Below, one piece after another: positions 45,480 through 54,130 of a stretch of 64,000 bases of DNA (position 1 is its first letter; each line of letters starts with the position of its first letter). The stretch is taken from contig NZ_FSRG01000003.1 of assembly GCF_900129975.1 (NCBI RefSeq), positions 484,997-548,996 on the forward strand. The letters run 5' to 3'. Made by a program: the position numbers and the translations under genes. The notes below the pieces were generated by a model. The model was not told the origin of the DNA and did no database searches. It worked only from the letters and a program-made list of their open reading frames with translations. The stretch is from Halodesulfovibrio marinisediminis DSM 17456 (GTDB lineage: Bacteria; Desulfobacterota; Desulfovibrionia; Desulfovibrionales; Desulfovibrionaceae).

Positions 45480-45507
45480 ACACGCGAGTCGCTGTCGACT
45501 CGCGTGT
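45480..45507. promoter_or_regulatory. Activator palindrome 2 (distal UAS)
   Basis: A 12-bp-arm palindrome with the same GCGAGTCG-N4-CGACTCGC core, centred 78 bases beyond the first. It also lies 37 bases after the regulator stop codon, so it may double as a weak terminator. Confidence 0.75.
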
Positions 45508-45543
45508 TGGTTTTCAAAACAGGGTGTTTTCCAGGTTGGAAGG

Positions 45544-46905
45544 CTATTGGTTAATTTTTTTATATTTTCTAAGTAACCGTGATGCCCGTGACTGGCTGAT
45601 GTTCAGGGCCGCAGCAACCTTACGGGTGCTCTGTAATTTTTCATATGCCCCGAGGAGCATTTTGCGCTCAACATTCTCAAGTGCTCTGTCCAGACTATTC
45701 GAGGTTTGCCCGCGCTCACAAAGGTTAATTTCATATACAGATGACGGCAGGTGACGGGGTTCAATCACTTCACCTTCAGTAATAACCATGAGCCGTTCAA
45801 TGGTGTGGGAGAGTTCTCGTACGTTTCCCCGCCAGTCATATCGCATCATAATGTCTATCGCGTCCTGCGAAAACCGCTTTGTTCGGCCGTACACTTTTCC
45901 AAAATGATTTAGAAAATAGTTCGCCAATGGAAGTAAGTCTTCCATGCGGTTGCGTAAGGACGGAAGCACTAGCTCAAATACATTAAGTCGATAATACAAG
46001 TCTTCCCTGAAAGCGCCGCCTTGAACCATACTGAAAAGGTTTCTGTTTGTTGCTGCAAGTAGTTTTACATCTGCTTTAACAGATGTAGTTCCACCGACAG
46101 GGCGGTACTCTTTTTCCTGCACAACATGCAGGAGTTTTGCTTGCATGAGAAGTGGTAGCTCTGAAATTTCATCAAGAAACAGCGTTCCACCTTCAGCTTT
46201 GGCAAAAAGCCCCATCTTATCTGTCGTTGCACCGGTAAAGGCACCTTTCTTATGCCCGAATAGTTCAGACTCAAACAAGCTTGGTGGTATAGAAGCACAG
46301 TTTACGACAACAAACGGTTTGTCTCTACGCGGACTGTTTTCGTGAATGTATTTGGCAAGTAAGCTCTTGCCACAGCCGGATTCGCCAAGAAGCAGGCATG
46401 GAGAGACAAGATCGCTAACTTGATCTGCCAGCGCAATAAGGCGCTTCATGGATTCACTGCGGAATACAAGGTTTTCCCTCAGTTTTTCACGCGGGGATTC
46501 ATAGGTGTTTTTTATGTCAGAAAGGCGTTGAATGTGGGCTTCATGGAAATCATCTCGTACACTCATTGGAACAAATTCAACATTACCTTTCTCATCAAAA
46601 AGGGGCGTCGCGATGGTAAAAATATCAACGCCAAGATGGGTCACCTGCTGTTCTTTAACAGGTTTCTTTAGTTTATACACCGTAGGCAGAACAGAACAAT
46701 CCCAACAGCCGTGGTCTCCAACAAAGTGTGAAAAATGCTTCCCGATCATTTCTTGCTGTGTATAGCCGTAGTGCCGTTGACATGCCTTGTTAACGTACAC
46801 AATCTTATAGTCATTATCGTACACAATAATCTCATCATGGAGTTCATCAATAATACGAGTAAATGTCGCAAAATCTAAACCAAAGTGTGTTTTTTTTTCC
46901 GGCAT
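45544..46905 (-). CDS. PAS-domain sigma-54-dependent transcriptional activator
   Basis: A 453-residue enhancer-binding protein. An N-terminal PAS domain (about 10-120, DNDYKIVYVNKACQRHYGYTQQEMIG) also contains the motif GCWDC, possibly a redox or metal site. The AAA+ domain (about 150-390) has Walker A GESGCGKS, the GAFTGA loop that contacts sigma-54, Walker B LFLDEI and the arginine-finger region. The C-terminus is a Fis-type helix-turn-helix (RKVAAALNISQSRASRLLRKY). It should bind the twin palindromes downstream of its own gene and activate the enolase-BCCT-lyase operon on sensing the substrate. Its own promoter looks sigma-70 dependent. Confidence 0.93.
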   Translation of the reverse strand: MPEKKTHFGLDFATFTRIIDELHDEIIVYDNDYKIVYVNKACQRHYGYTQQEMIGKHFSHFVGDHGCWDCSVLPTVYKLKKPVKEQQVTHLGVDIFTIATPLFDEKGNVEFVPMSVRDDFHEAHIQRLSDIKNTYESPREKLRENLVFRSESMKRLIALADQVSDLVSPCLLLGESGCGKSLLAKYIHENSPRRDKPFVVVNCASIPPSLFESELFGHKKGAFTGATTDKMGLFAKAEGGTLFLDEISELPLLMQAKLLHVVQEKEYRPVGGTTSVKADVKLLAATNRNLFSMVQGGAFREDLYYRLNVFELVLPSLRNRMEDLLPLANYFLNHFGKVYGRTKRFSQDAIDIMMRYDWRGNVRELSHTIERLMVITEGEVIEPRHLPSSVYEINLCERGQTSNSLDRALENVERKMLLGAYEKLQSTRKVAAALNISQSRASRLLRKYKKINQ

Positions 46906-46972
46906 GTTTTTCCTGATCTTTTACAGCAAGGGTGAAACAAAATTTGAATGTAATATTCATACATAAGCTTCA

Positions 46973-47001
46973 ATTATACAAAGATTAGGTTGCTTTAACA
47001 A
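46973..47001 (-). promoter_or_regulatory. Sigma-70-type promoter of the activator gene
   Basis: On the minus strand TTGTTA and TATAAT are separated by 17 bases; transcription would start about 60 bases before the ATG at 46905. The -10 is a perfect match and the -35 matches four of six. Confidence 0.55.
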
Positions 47002-47117
47002 GGCAGTGTTTTTTTGAGTAGGATGAATCGATAACAAGACGTTTAAATTTCGCTAAGGAGATGGAGGTGATTAGCTAATAAATTTAGCTGTCCTTCAATA
47101 ACAGAGTGCAGTTTTGC

Positions 47118-48170
47118 TTAATGGTTATGTCGATAGTGAATTGAGACAGCAGCGTTTAGTATTAGTTTTGTATCAGTTGGAGTGTTGACCGTAATAGTCT
47201 CATTTGAAGAGAGTCGAATAACACAACTATGATAGCCACCTTTGAACACAATTTGCTCTACAGTTCCTTGAACAGCATTTTTTATATCAGGTAGATCAGG
47301 GGAGATGTTCAGCTTTTCAGGACGAACAAGCATCATTCCTTCGTCTGAAGATGTGAAAAAAGTTACTGAATCTTCAGAAAAACTACCCAGTGCGGTATGA
47401 ATGAAAGCTTCTTTACGTTCTCCTTTGATTAACGTTCCTTCTCCTATGAAGGTCGACACGAAAGGAGTTGCTGGAGAATTATAGATTGTTTCTGGCGTAT
47501 CCCATTGGTGAAGCTCTCCTTCATTCATAATGCCGATGAGGTCTCCCATCGCAAAGGCTTCGCTCTGGTTGTGGGTTACCATGACAGCAGTGATTCCTTC
47601 TTTTTTGATAATAGAACGCATTTCGACAGACAGATGTTCTCTGAGGGTCACGTCCAGATTGGAGAAAGGTTCATCTAGGAGTAGTAATTTAGGCTTTGGT
47701 GCAAGTGCACGAGCCAAGGCTACTCGTTGTTGTTGTCCGCCAGAAAGCTGGTGAGGGTACTTGTTGGTTGATTCCGATAACCCGACAAGACAGAGCATTT
47801 CATCAACGCGTTTTTTGTCAGCAGATGTGAGAGATGCCGAAAAGAGACTCTTCTTTTTCCTTTGTAACCCAAAGGCAATATTCTCTTTAACTGTCATATG
47901 TGGAAACAGCGCGTAGTCCTGAAATACCATTCCTATTTTTCGGTCTTCTGGCGAGAGTATGCTTTTTTTAGAGGACATGACAGTGTCGTTTATTCGTACT
48001 TCACCGGAGTCAATGGTCTCAAAACCGGCAATGATGCGGAGAAGTGTGGTTTTACCGCATCCACTAGCGCCAAGCAGGCAGCCGATCTGTCCTTTGGGTA
48101 AAGAAAGAGAAACATCTGAAAGGACGCGTTTTTTATCAAAGTGCTTTTGAACAAAAGTAATATTCAGCAT
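47118..48170 (-). CDS. fbpC: Iron(III)/spermidine-type ABC transporter ATP-binding protein
   Basis: A 350-residue ATPase of the FbpC/PotA group. Walker A GASGCGKTT (near 33-41), Q-loop in MVFQDYALFPHMTV, signature LSGGQQQRVALARA, Walker B LLLLDEPFSNLD and the H-loop MVTHNQSEAFA are intact. The C-terminal part forms the TOBE-like regulatory domain. It is the last gene of an operon with the permease (10 bases upstream) and the binding protein. Context and the Fur-like operator point to ferric iron. Confidence 0.9.
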   Translation of the reverse strand: MLNITFVQKHFDKKRVLSDVSLSLPKGQIGCLLGASGCGKTTLLRIIAGFETIDSGEVRINDTVMSSKKSILSPEDRKIGMVFQDYALFPHMTVKENIAFGLQRKKKSLFSASLTSADKKRVDEMLCLVGLSESTNKYPHQLSGGQQQRVALARALAPKPKLLLLDEPFSNLDVTLREHLSVEMRSIIKKEGITAVMVTHNQSEAFAMGDLIGIMNEGELHQWDTPETIYNSPATPFVSTFIGEGTLIKGERKEAFIHTALGSFSEDSVTFFTSSDEGMMLVRPEKLNISPDLPDIKNAVQGTVEQIVFKGGYHSCVIRLSSNETITVNTPTDTKLILNAAVSIHYRHNH

Positions 48171-48180
48171 AGCTTACTCA

Positions 48181-49773
48181 CTAAACAGAATCTGTTTTTT
48201 GGTTGATACAAAGGACAGGAATAAGTCCGACCAGAATAAGGAGAATTGCGGGAATTGCTGCTCGTTCCCATTCTCCTTCGCTTGTCAGTTCATAGATTTT
48301 TACTGCAAGCGTATCCCAGCCGAATGGTCTGGTCATAAGAGTGATGGGCATTTCTTTCATCACATCGACCAGAACAAGCAAGGCTGCTGTGAAAATTCCT
48401 GTTTTCAGCTGGGGGAGGTGAACTTTGCGGAGCATTTTCCAGCCTGTTACTCCCATTAGGATAGAAGCGTCGTCCATGGAAGGAGTTATGCGCTGCATGT
48501 TGCTGTTTATTGAGCCATATGCGGCAGCCATAAAACGAACGGCGTATGCAATTAGCAGAGTAAGAATTGTTCCTTGTAGAAGGGGACGGACAGGCTGTTC
48601 CGTTATCCACGAAACAACTTGAATATAGACGTTATCGAAATATGCGACAGGAGCAATAATACCAACGGCAAGCACAGTTCCGGGGAGTGAATATCCAATA
48701 GTGGAAAGTGAAATAAGCCATTGGGTATTTTTTGTGTTTTGAAAGCGAGCGGCGTAGGCCAGAGCGAGTGCGCCAAGGCACGTTACGCCTGCTGCAAGGA
48801 GCCCGAGCATAAGGGTGTTTGTGCTAAATGTGATGTATCGACTTGATAACTCAATGGAAAGAGTATCAAGAGACCACAATGCAAGTTGAATGACCGGCAG
48901 CAAAAATCCAATAAAGAAAATTGTGCAGCAAAAAATACATGCTGCAATTGCTTTTGTTCCGGACAACGGGATGCGGTTAAATTGTGAGTGCTCTTGGGTG
49001 AACCGCATTTTTCTTCGCAAGCGTTGCTCACTGCTTAGCAGGACGAGAGCAAGAAGAACTAAAATAGAAGCAAGCTGAGAAGCTGTGGAAAGTGAAAAGA
49101 ATCCGTACCAAGCTTTATAAACTGCTGTTGTGAATGTGTCGAAATTAAAGACTGAAACGGCACCGAAGTCTGCTAATGTTTCCATTAAGACCAATAAGAT
49201 GCCTGTTGCAATCCAAGGGCGGCAAAGTGGAAGGGCAACTGAATAAAATACAGTTGTGGTTGAGCAGCCTAATGTACGAGCTGCTTCAAGGCAGCGTTGC
49301 CCTTGCGTGGTAAATCCGGATTTGGCCATGACGTACACGTAAGGATATAAAGCTAATGTCATGATGATGCATACAGTCCAGACTGAACGTACATCAAAAG
49401 GGACAGTCCCGAACCAGTCACGTAGTAACAGCTGGAGTGGGCTTGAAAAGTCGAAAAGTCCAAGAAAAACGAAGGCAAAAACATAGGTTGGAATTGCCAT
49501 CGGAAGGAGAAGAGCTGTTGAAAAAAAACGTCTTCCGGGGAATTCACACGCAGCTATGAGCCAGCCAAGAACTACTCCCAGAATTCCTGTACCTATTGCA
49601 ACCCCAAGACATAACGAGAGCGTATTTAAGGCAAGGGTAGGGAGAGATGTTTGCAGCAGGTGAGCCCAGAGGTCTCCTCTTGGCTGCAGGGCTGAAGAAA
49701 AGATGACAATAATTGGAGTCAGTGCCAGGGCTGCAACTGTAAGAGGAATAGCTTTGCTGTAGATTTTTTTCAT
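48181..49773 (-). CDS. fbpB: Iron(III) ABC transporter permease (fused, FbpB type)
   Basis: A 530-residue permease with two homologous halves, each of about six membrane helices and carrying an EAA-type coupling loop (EAARTLGCSTTTVFYSVALPLCRPW in the first half; DDASILMGVTGWKMLRKVHLPQLKTG in the second). This double permease is typical of FbpB/SfuB/ThiP iron importers. It is separated from the binding-protein gene by a strong hairpin, which would account for lower expression than the binding protein. Confidence 0.92.
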   Translation of the reverse strand: MKKIYSKAIPLTVAALALTPIIVIFSSALQPRGDLWAHLLQTSLPTLALNTLSLCLGVAIGTGILGVVLGWLIAACEFPGRRFFSTALLLPMAIPTYVFAFVFLGLFDFSSPLQLLLRDWFGTVPFDVRSVWTVCIIMTLALYPYVYVMAKSGFTTQGQRCLEAARTLGCSTTTVFYSVALPLCRPWIATGILLVLMETLADFGAVSVFNFDTFTTAVYKAWYGFFSLSTASQLASILVLLALVLLSSEQRLRRKMRFTQEHSQFNRIPLSGTKAIAACIFCCTIFFIGFLLPVIQLALWSLDTLSIELSSRYITFSTNTLMLGLLAAGVTCLGALALAYAARFQNTKNTQWLISLSTIGYSLPGTVLAVGIIAPVAYFDNVYIQVVSWITEQPVRPLLQGTILTLLIAYAVRFMAAAYGSINSNMQRITPSMDDASILMGVTGWKMLRKVHLPQLKTGIFTAALLVLVDVMKEMPITLMTRPFGWDTLAVKIYELTSEGEWERAAIPAILLILVGLIPVLCINQKTDSV

Positions 49774-49794
49774 TACTGTACGTCAATAGAGGAT

Positions 49795-49826
49795 CAAGAG
49801 CGGCAGCGTAGTAGCTGCCGCTCTTG
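49795..49826 (-). promoter_or_regulatory. Intercistronic hairpin between fbpA and fbpB
   Basis: CAAGAGCGGCAGC and GCTGCCGCTCTTG form a perfect 13-bp stem four bases after the fbpA stop. The T-run lies on the plus strand only, so in the operon mRNA it probably blocks 3' decay of fbpA mRNA or limits read-through. Confidence 0.6.
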
Positions 49827-49830
49827 CTTT

Positions 49831-50847
49831 TTATTTGTAACCGGCACGGTCCATAAGTTTGATCGCATCGGCTTGTTTCTCACCATATGCAGTAACGTTC
49901 ATAGGGTTTCCTTTGAAAGATCCCCATGATGCCACTTCTTCGCTTGGTGCAACCTTGGAATTAACAGGGAATTCCTGATTGAGTGCGCCAAAAGTATGCT
50001 GTGCTTCTTCAGATGCAAGCCACTCCAGCAGCTTGATAGCACCGGCTTTGTTTTTAGCGTGCTTGGTTACACCAGCTCCGGAGATGTTCATGTGCACACC
50101 AGTAGATTTCTGGTTAGGCCAGAAGAGCTTGAGCGGAAGCTCTGGAGATTCCTTCATGAGACGACCGTAGTAGTAGGTGTTCACGATGGCTACATCACCA
50201 ATTCCATTTGCAACAGCCTGCATAGCTTTAGTGTCGTTGGAAGTAGGGTCGAGAGCGAGGTTACTTACCCAGCCTTTTACAATTTCTTCAGCTTTTTCGT
50301 CCCCGTGCTGCTCAATTAAAGATGCAACAAGAGATTGGTTGTATACTTTTTTTGATGTACGCAGGACAAGGCGACCTTTCCATTTGGAAGTTGCGAGGTC
50401 TTCGTAGGTAGAAAGCTCGTCAGCAGAAACTTTGTCTGCATTGTAAACGACAGTACGGGCTCGGATAGAGAGACCAAACCAACGATTCTGCGGGTCACGA
50501 AGATTTTCTGGAACAGCGTTTGCGAGTTCCTGAGATTCTACAGGCTGGAGAAGACCGCTCTCAGCAGCATGCCAGAGATTACCTGCGTCTACTGTAATAA
50601 ACAGGTCGGCAGGAGTATTCTGGCCTTCTGCTTTTAGACGTTCAAGCAGCGGGTTTGCTTTGGCAGTGATGTAGGAAATTTTAACACCGGTTTTCTTGGT
50701 GTACGCATCAAAAAGTGGTTTGATGAGATGTTCCTTGCGGGCAGAATAAACTACAATTTCTTCCGGTTCTGATGCCTGCACAGGAGCAGGGCTAAGGAAG
50801 GAAATAGAGACAATAGCAGCTAACATGCTATAAAATATTGCTTTCAT
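49831..50847 (-). CDS. fbpA: Iron(III) ABC transporter substrate-binding protein
   Basis: A 338-residue periplasmic iron-binding protein with a signal peptide (MKAIFYSMLAAIVSISFLSPAPVQA). The mature protein opens IVVYSARKEHLIKPLFDAY; the iron-ligand tyrosines are in the NTYYYGRL motif near residue 225, matching the YY pair of FbpA/FutA proteins. I place the start at the ATG at 50847 behind AAAGGAT; the frame is open for 19 more codons but these overlap the operator palindrome. First gene of the operon. Confidence 0.93.
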   Translation of the reverse strand: MKAIFYSMLAAIVSISFLSPAPVQASEPEEIVVYSARKEHLIKPLFDAYTKKTGVKISYITAKANPLLERLKAEGQNTPADLFITVDAGNLWHAAESGLLQPVESQELANAVPENLRDPQNRWFGLSIRARTVVYNADKVSADELSTYEDLATSKWKGRLVLRTSKKVYNQSLVASLIEQHGDEKAEEIVKGWVSNLALDPTSNDTKAMQAVANGIGDVAIVNTYYYGRLMKESPELPLKLFWPNQKSTGVHMNISGAGVTKHAKNKAGAIKLLEWLASEEAQHTFGALNQEFPVNSKVAPSEEVASWGSFKGNPMNVTAYGEKQADAIKLMDRAGYK

Positions 50848-50867
50848 AATTTTTATCCTTTTTACGG

Positions 50868-50904
50868 GTGGTTGATAACGACATTGATTTTCGTTATCAA
50901 CCAC
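50868..50904. promoter_or_regulatory. Fur-like operator upstream of fbpA
   Basis: GTGGTTGATAACGA and TCGTTATCAACCAC are perfect 14-bp arms around nine bases. Within it (50880-50898, minus strand) GATAACGAAAATCAATGTC matches 15 of 19 positions of the classical Fur box. Iron repression of the operon follows. Confidence 0.7.
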
Positions 50905-51202
50905 ATGGTGCGCTGGATGTCAAAATAAAAAAATAAAAGTGAGTATGTGCTTGCCTCGGGTGGTGGAATTGGAGTTGAGCGTTAGATTATAACTGTGGAA
51001 GACAACATGTGATGATTCAAAATGATTTTTGTTCTTACATGAAAATGGAAGAGCATTTCAATGGTTTAATTTTGTTCGACATAATGCGTCAAAATTTGCT
51101 CAACAAGCCTGAACTGGTGTCTAGCAACTCGGTACAATTTCGTAGAGAAGTTTGGTTAGTTGAATGAGCATGCGGCTTTCTTTTTGTTTATGGAGCATCG
51201 CC

Positions 51203-53656
51203 TCAGTTCATTGTCTTAGTGGCTTCCATCTGTTTCACATAGGCATCCACATCCACTTCGTCGATTTGGGATGGCTCCAAAAACTTTTCGGCGTATTCCA
51301 AGTATACCCCCGTTTCCAGAAAGAGCTTGAAAAGGTCTGCATCAAGATGCTGCTTCTCGACCATGATACTCATAATGCGCACGGACTCGTTCAGGGTTTT
51401 GGCTTTCTTGTACGGCCTGTCTGAAGCGGTGAGAGCTTCGAATACGTCGGCCAGAGTCATAATTCGAGCCGGAAGGCTGATGTCTTTGGCAGTGAGCTTG
51501 CGCGGATAACCTGTTCCAATGAGGGTTTCGTGGTGCGCGCCCGCGTATTCGGGAATTCGTTTCAATCCTTCTGGGTAGGGCAGGGTTTCCAGCATGCGGA
51601 TGGTGGTGATGATGTGTTCGTTGATCTTATATCTGTCTTCAGTTGTCAGAGTTCCGCGGGAAATACTCAAGTTGTATACTTCGCCGAGATTGTACAGATG
51701 TTCGGGGACCTCCATGGCAAACGGAGTTTTGGCGTCGGCAAAAAACTTGTCTGGAGTTCGTTCGATGAGATGCTCAGGTCGGTCGGAAAGGAGCGGTTCT
51801 TCGCAAGGTAAGTTAAGTGACGCTTCCGGGTAGCGCAGCCGTTCTATGTGTCCGAGCCCTAAGCAGTTATCCAGATGTCGGATCCACGTGCGTTTGGCGA
51901 TCTGTTTCAAACGCTCAACTTTATCCTCAGCCATAACTTCTCCGCCCAAATTGCATTCTGCGATGAAGGCGAATTCATCGATGAGCTCTTGTTTTTTGGT
52001 GTCTCGTGCTTCGGCTAGCGTTGCAGGATCACCGCCTTCGGCAAGACCTTGCCAGTAGTCGATGTCCGCGTCGCGTAACAGGACCTCAAAGCGCATACGT
52101 ACTTCGTGGATACGGTTGTAGATGGTTTCCAGTTTGGTTGCCTTGTCCACAATGTATTCAGGAGTGGTTACCTTACCGCAGTCGTGCAACCATGCGGCAA
52201 TTTGGAATTCTCGCCATTTCTCTTTTGAGGTAAGATCAAAGTCTTTGAAGGGACCGTAATTCGCGATGTTGGCTTTTCTGGCGACCATGGTAGCGATTTC
52301 AGGCACACGGGCGCAGTGACCACCGGTGTAGGGTGATTTGTAGTCAATGGTTTTACTGATGAGCTTGATGAAGGAGTCCATCAAGTCACGTTGGGACTGT
52401 TCGTAGGTCTTAATAGAGTCGGACATGGCCACCATGGATTTCGATAGATTATTAAGCTCGGTGATTCTTGTGTCTACGCCTTTTACCTTGTCATATTGAC
52501 GATGACGTACCTTGTCGTTCTCATCGGCGAGTAGCTTGATGGGGGCTACGAGTAGGCTGGTGAAGTAAAGAACCACCGGAGCTAGAAGCAGTACGAGTAG
52601 CAATGTCACCATCACGGAAAAGGTGAGCTTTTCCATATAGGGGCGCATGAGTTCTTTTCGCGATATGAGAAAGCCCAGAACTCCATCATCGAGATTGCTT
52701 GGATTGAGAGCTTCCACATGGGCTAAAAAAACAATGCCATTAATGGTTAATTCCTCATGGTCGTTTTTACTAGTTTGTTTGGCGACGAGTTCTATGAGTT
52801 TTTCAGGAAGAACTTTTATTTCTGAGTTTCTTTCTGATTCAGCAAGCCAGCTTGCCTGAGCTAGAACTTCACCGTCCATTTTGAAGAGAAAGACTTGACT
52901 CCCCGGTAGCATAGGCTGCCGGCTTAGATAGCTTTTTAGGCCTTCCAAAGATAGATCTACGGCCGCAACCCTTGTTCCTTGTTCTAGCTTCTTGGCAAAG
53001 GTGATGCCTGGCGCTTTAAGGTTGCTGAATAGGTACGGCTCAGTTTTGATAATAGTACTGGAGGATTGAGCCTCAATGTACCAAGGACGAACTCTTGGGT
53101 CATAATTTGAAGGTTCCGTGGTAAAGGTGCGGATTACGAAGTGTTGATTAAGAAAAAAGATACGCTTAGTGCGACGTTGCCCTTGTCCGGTGATTTTGAT
53201 GACGATCCAGCGATCTTCCGCAGTTGCTCCGTAGGTGGCTCTTACCGAATTGCTGCTTTCAACGTTGATGAGTTCATAAAAGTCCCCGTTGTCGTAGGCA
53301 AAGTAAAGGGCATAGAGATCATTGTTTTGACTGATCACTTTGGCCAGAGGGGCAAGTGCGGGCATTTCGCCATCCTGAGGTGGAGAACTTAGTTTATCGA
53401 AAAAACTTATTGTTTCAACAGTGTTCCGCGCTTGTCGCTTTAGGTTAAGGAGCTGTTGCTCCATGTTGTTTGCTGTGTTGTAGAAGGCTTTCGTTGCAGA
53501 TTCCATGGCGAGTTCTTTGCCGTAATGAAATTGCATTCCGATGACCAAACCTACCGAAAGAATGGTGAGGATTATCATTACGCCTAGCAGGCTGAAGCGG
53601 AAGGAGATCAAGTGCCGGTTGCTCAAAGGAATACTCCTAGGGATGGTCTGGGACAC
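51203..53656 (-). CDS. Cache-HAMP-HD-GYP cyclic-di-GMP phosphodiesterase
   Basis: An 817-residue membrane-bound signalling protein. A first membrane helix (about 22-45) is followed by a periplasmic double-Cache sensor (about 50-335, with the small-molecule-type YDPRVRPWYIEA motif), a second helix (about 340-365), HAMP (about 366-420) and an extended HD-GYP domain. Catalytic marks are AAWLHDCGKVTTPEY (HD) and HHETLIGTGYPRKL (GYP), so hydrolysis of cyclic di-GMP is expected. The HD-GYP carries an insert of about 120 residues. It is transcribed alone. With NfrB and the PilZ-HlyD protein it makes a third cyclic-di-GMP element in the window. Confidence 0.9.
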   Translation of the reverse strand: MSQTIPRSIPLSNRHLISFRFSLLGVMIILTILSVGLVIGMQFHYGKELAMESATKAFYNTANNMEQQLLNLKRQARNTVETISFFDKLSSPPQDGEMPALAPLAKVISQNNDLYALYFAYDNGDFYELINVESSNSVRATYGATAEDRWIVIKITGQGQRRTKRIFFLNQHFVIRTFTTEPSNYDPRVRPWYIEAQSSSTIIKTEPYLFSNLKAPGITFAKKLEQGTRVAAVDLSLEGLKSYLSRQPMLPGSQVFLFKMDGEVLAQASWLAESERNSEIKVLPEKLIELVAKQTSKNDHEELTINGIVFLAHVEALNPSNLDDGVLGFLISRKELMRPYMEKLTFSVMVTLLLVLLLAPVVLYFTSLLVAPIKLLADENDKVRHRQYDKVKGVDTRITELNNLSKSMVAMSDSIKTYEQSQRDLMDSFIKLISKTIDYKSPYTGGHCARVPEIATMVARKANIANYGPFKDFDLTSKEKWREFQIAAWLHDCGKVTTPEYIVDKATKLETIYNRIHEVRMRFEVLLRDADIDYWQGLAEGGDPATLAEARDTKKQELIDEFAFIAECNLGGEVMAEDKVERLKQIAKRTWIRHLDNCLGLGHIERLRYPEASLNLPCEEPLLSDRPEHLIERTPDKFFADAKTPFAMEVPEHLYNLGEVYNLSISRGTLTTEDRYKINEHIITTIRMLETLPYPEGLKRIPEYAGAHHETLIGTGYPRKLTAKDISLPARIMTLADVFEALTASDRPYKKAKTLNESVRIMSIMVEKQHLDADLFKLFLETGVYLEYAEKFLEPSQIDEVDVDAYVKQMEATKTMN

Positions 53657-54044
53657 TTTGGGGTGGCGTCTGTGGGCAATGCTATTAACGAAAGCAGATT
53701 AGGTGCGATTAAGTTATACAGGCGTGAGGGGGCGCACCTTTACTCCTCTTTCCGTTGCTAATCCTCCATTTACCCTATGGGACTTTTTGCCCGCGTTGCC
53801 ATGCTTTGTCTCGAAAGGAGAAAGTAAGAAAAATTCTATTATCGTTGTTAGTTATCCTATGACGTAAGATTTGGTCATTTATTTTTGCTTTTTCGAAACT
53901 CGAAGTGGGAAGCACAAGTGCCAGTGCTTAGCTGGAAGATCATATTAAGATTTAATATAACGTTAACTCGTGGCAACTCCATTAATGTCGGGGATGAATT
54001 CGTAATCACCCTCTATATCCCACTGCTCAGGATTTAGAGGGATA
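53657..54044. other. Intergenic region upstream of the HD-GYP gene
   Basis: No coding frame is supported. It holds the small palindrome ATATTAA-GAT-TTAATAT (53942-53958) and should contain the HD-GYP promoter. Confidence 0.4.
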
Positions 54045-54083
54045 AAAAGCCCCGTCTGCAGTGGACCTGCAAGGCGGGGCTTC
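54045..54083 (-). terminator. Terminator after the small secreted protein
   Basis: On the minus strand AAGCCCCG pairs with CGGGGCTT with further inner CTGCA pairs, followed by TTTTTATCCC. Confidence 0.8.
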
Positions 54084-54130
54084 TCTTAGAGTTAGTTTTG
54101 AGCAAAAACTATGAAGAAAGTTAGCCGATG

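Noticed and set aside
45480-45507. Distal palindrome as a simple terminator of the activator gene
   Set aside because: It shares its exact core with the proximal palindrome, which has no terminator role; binding-site function explains both.
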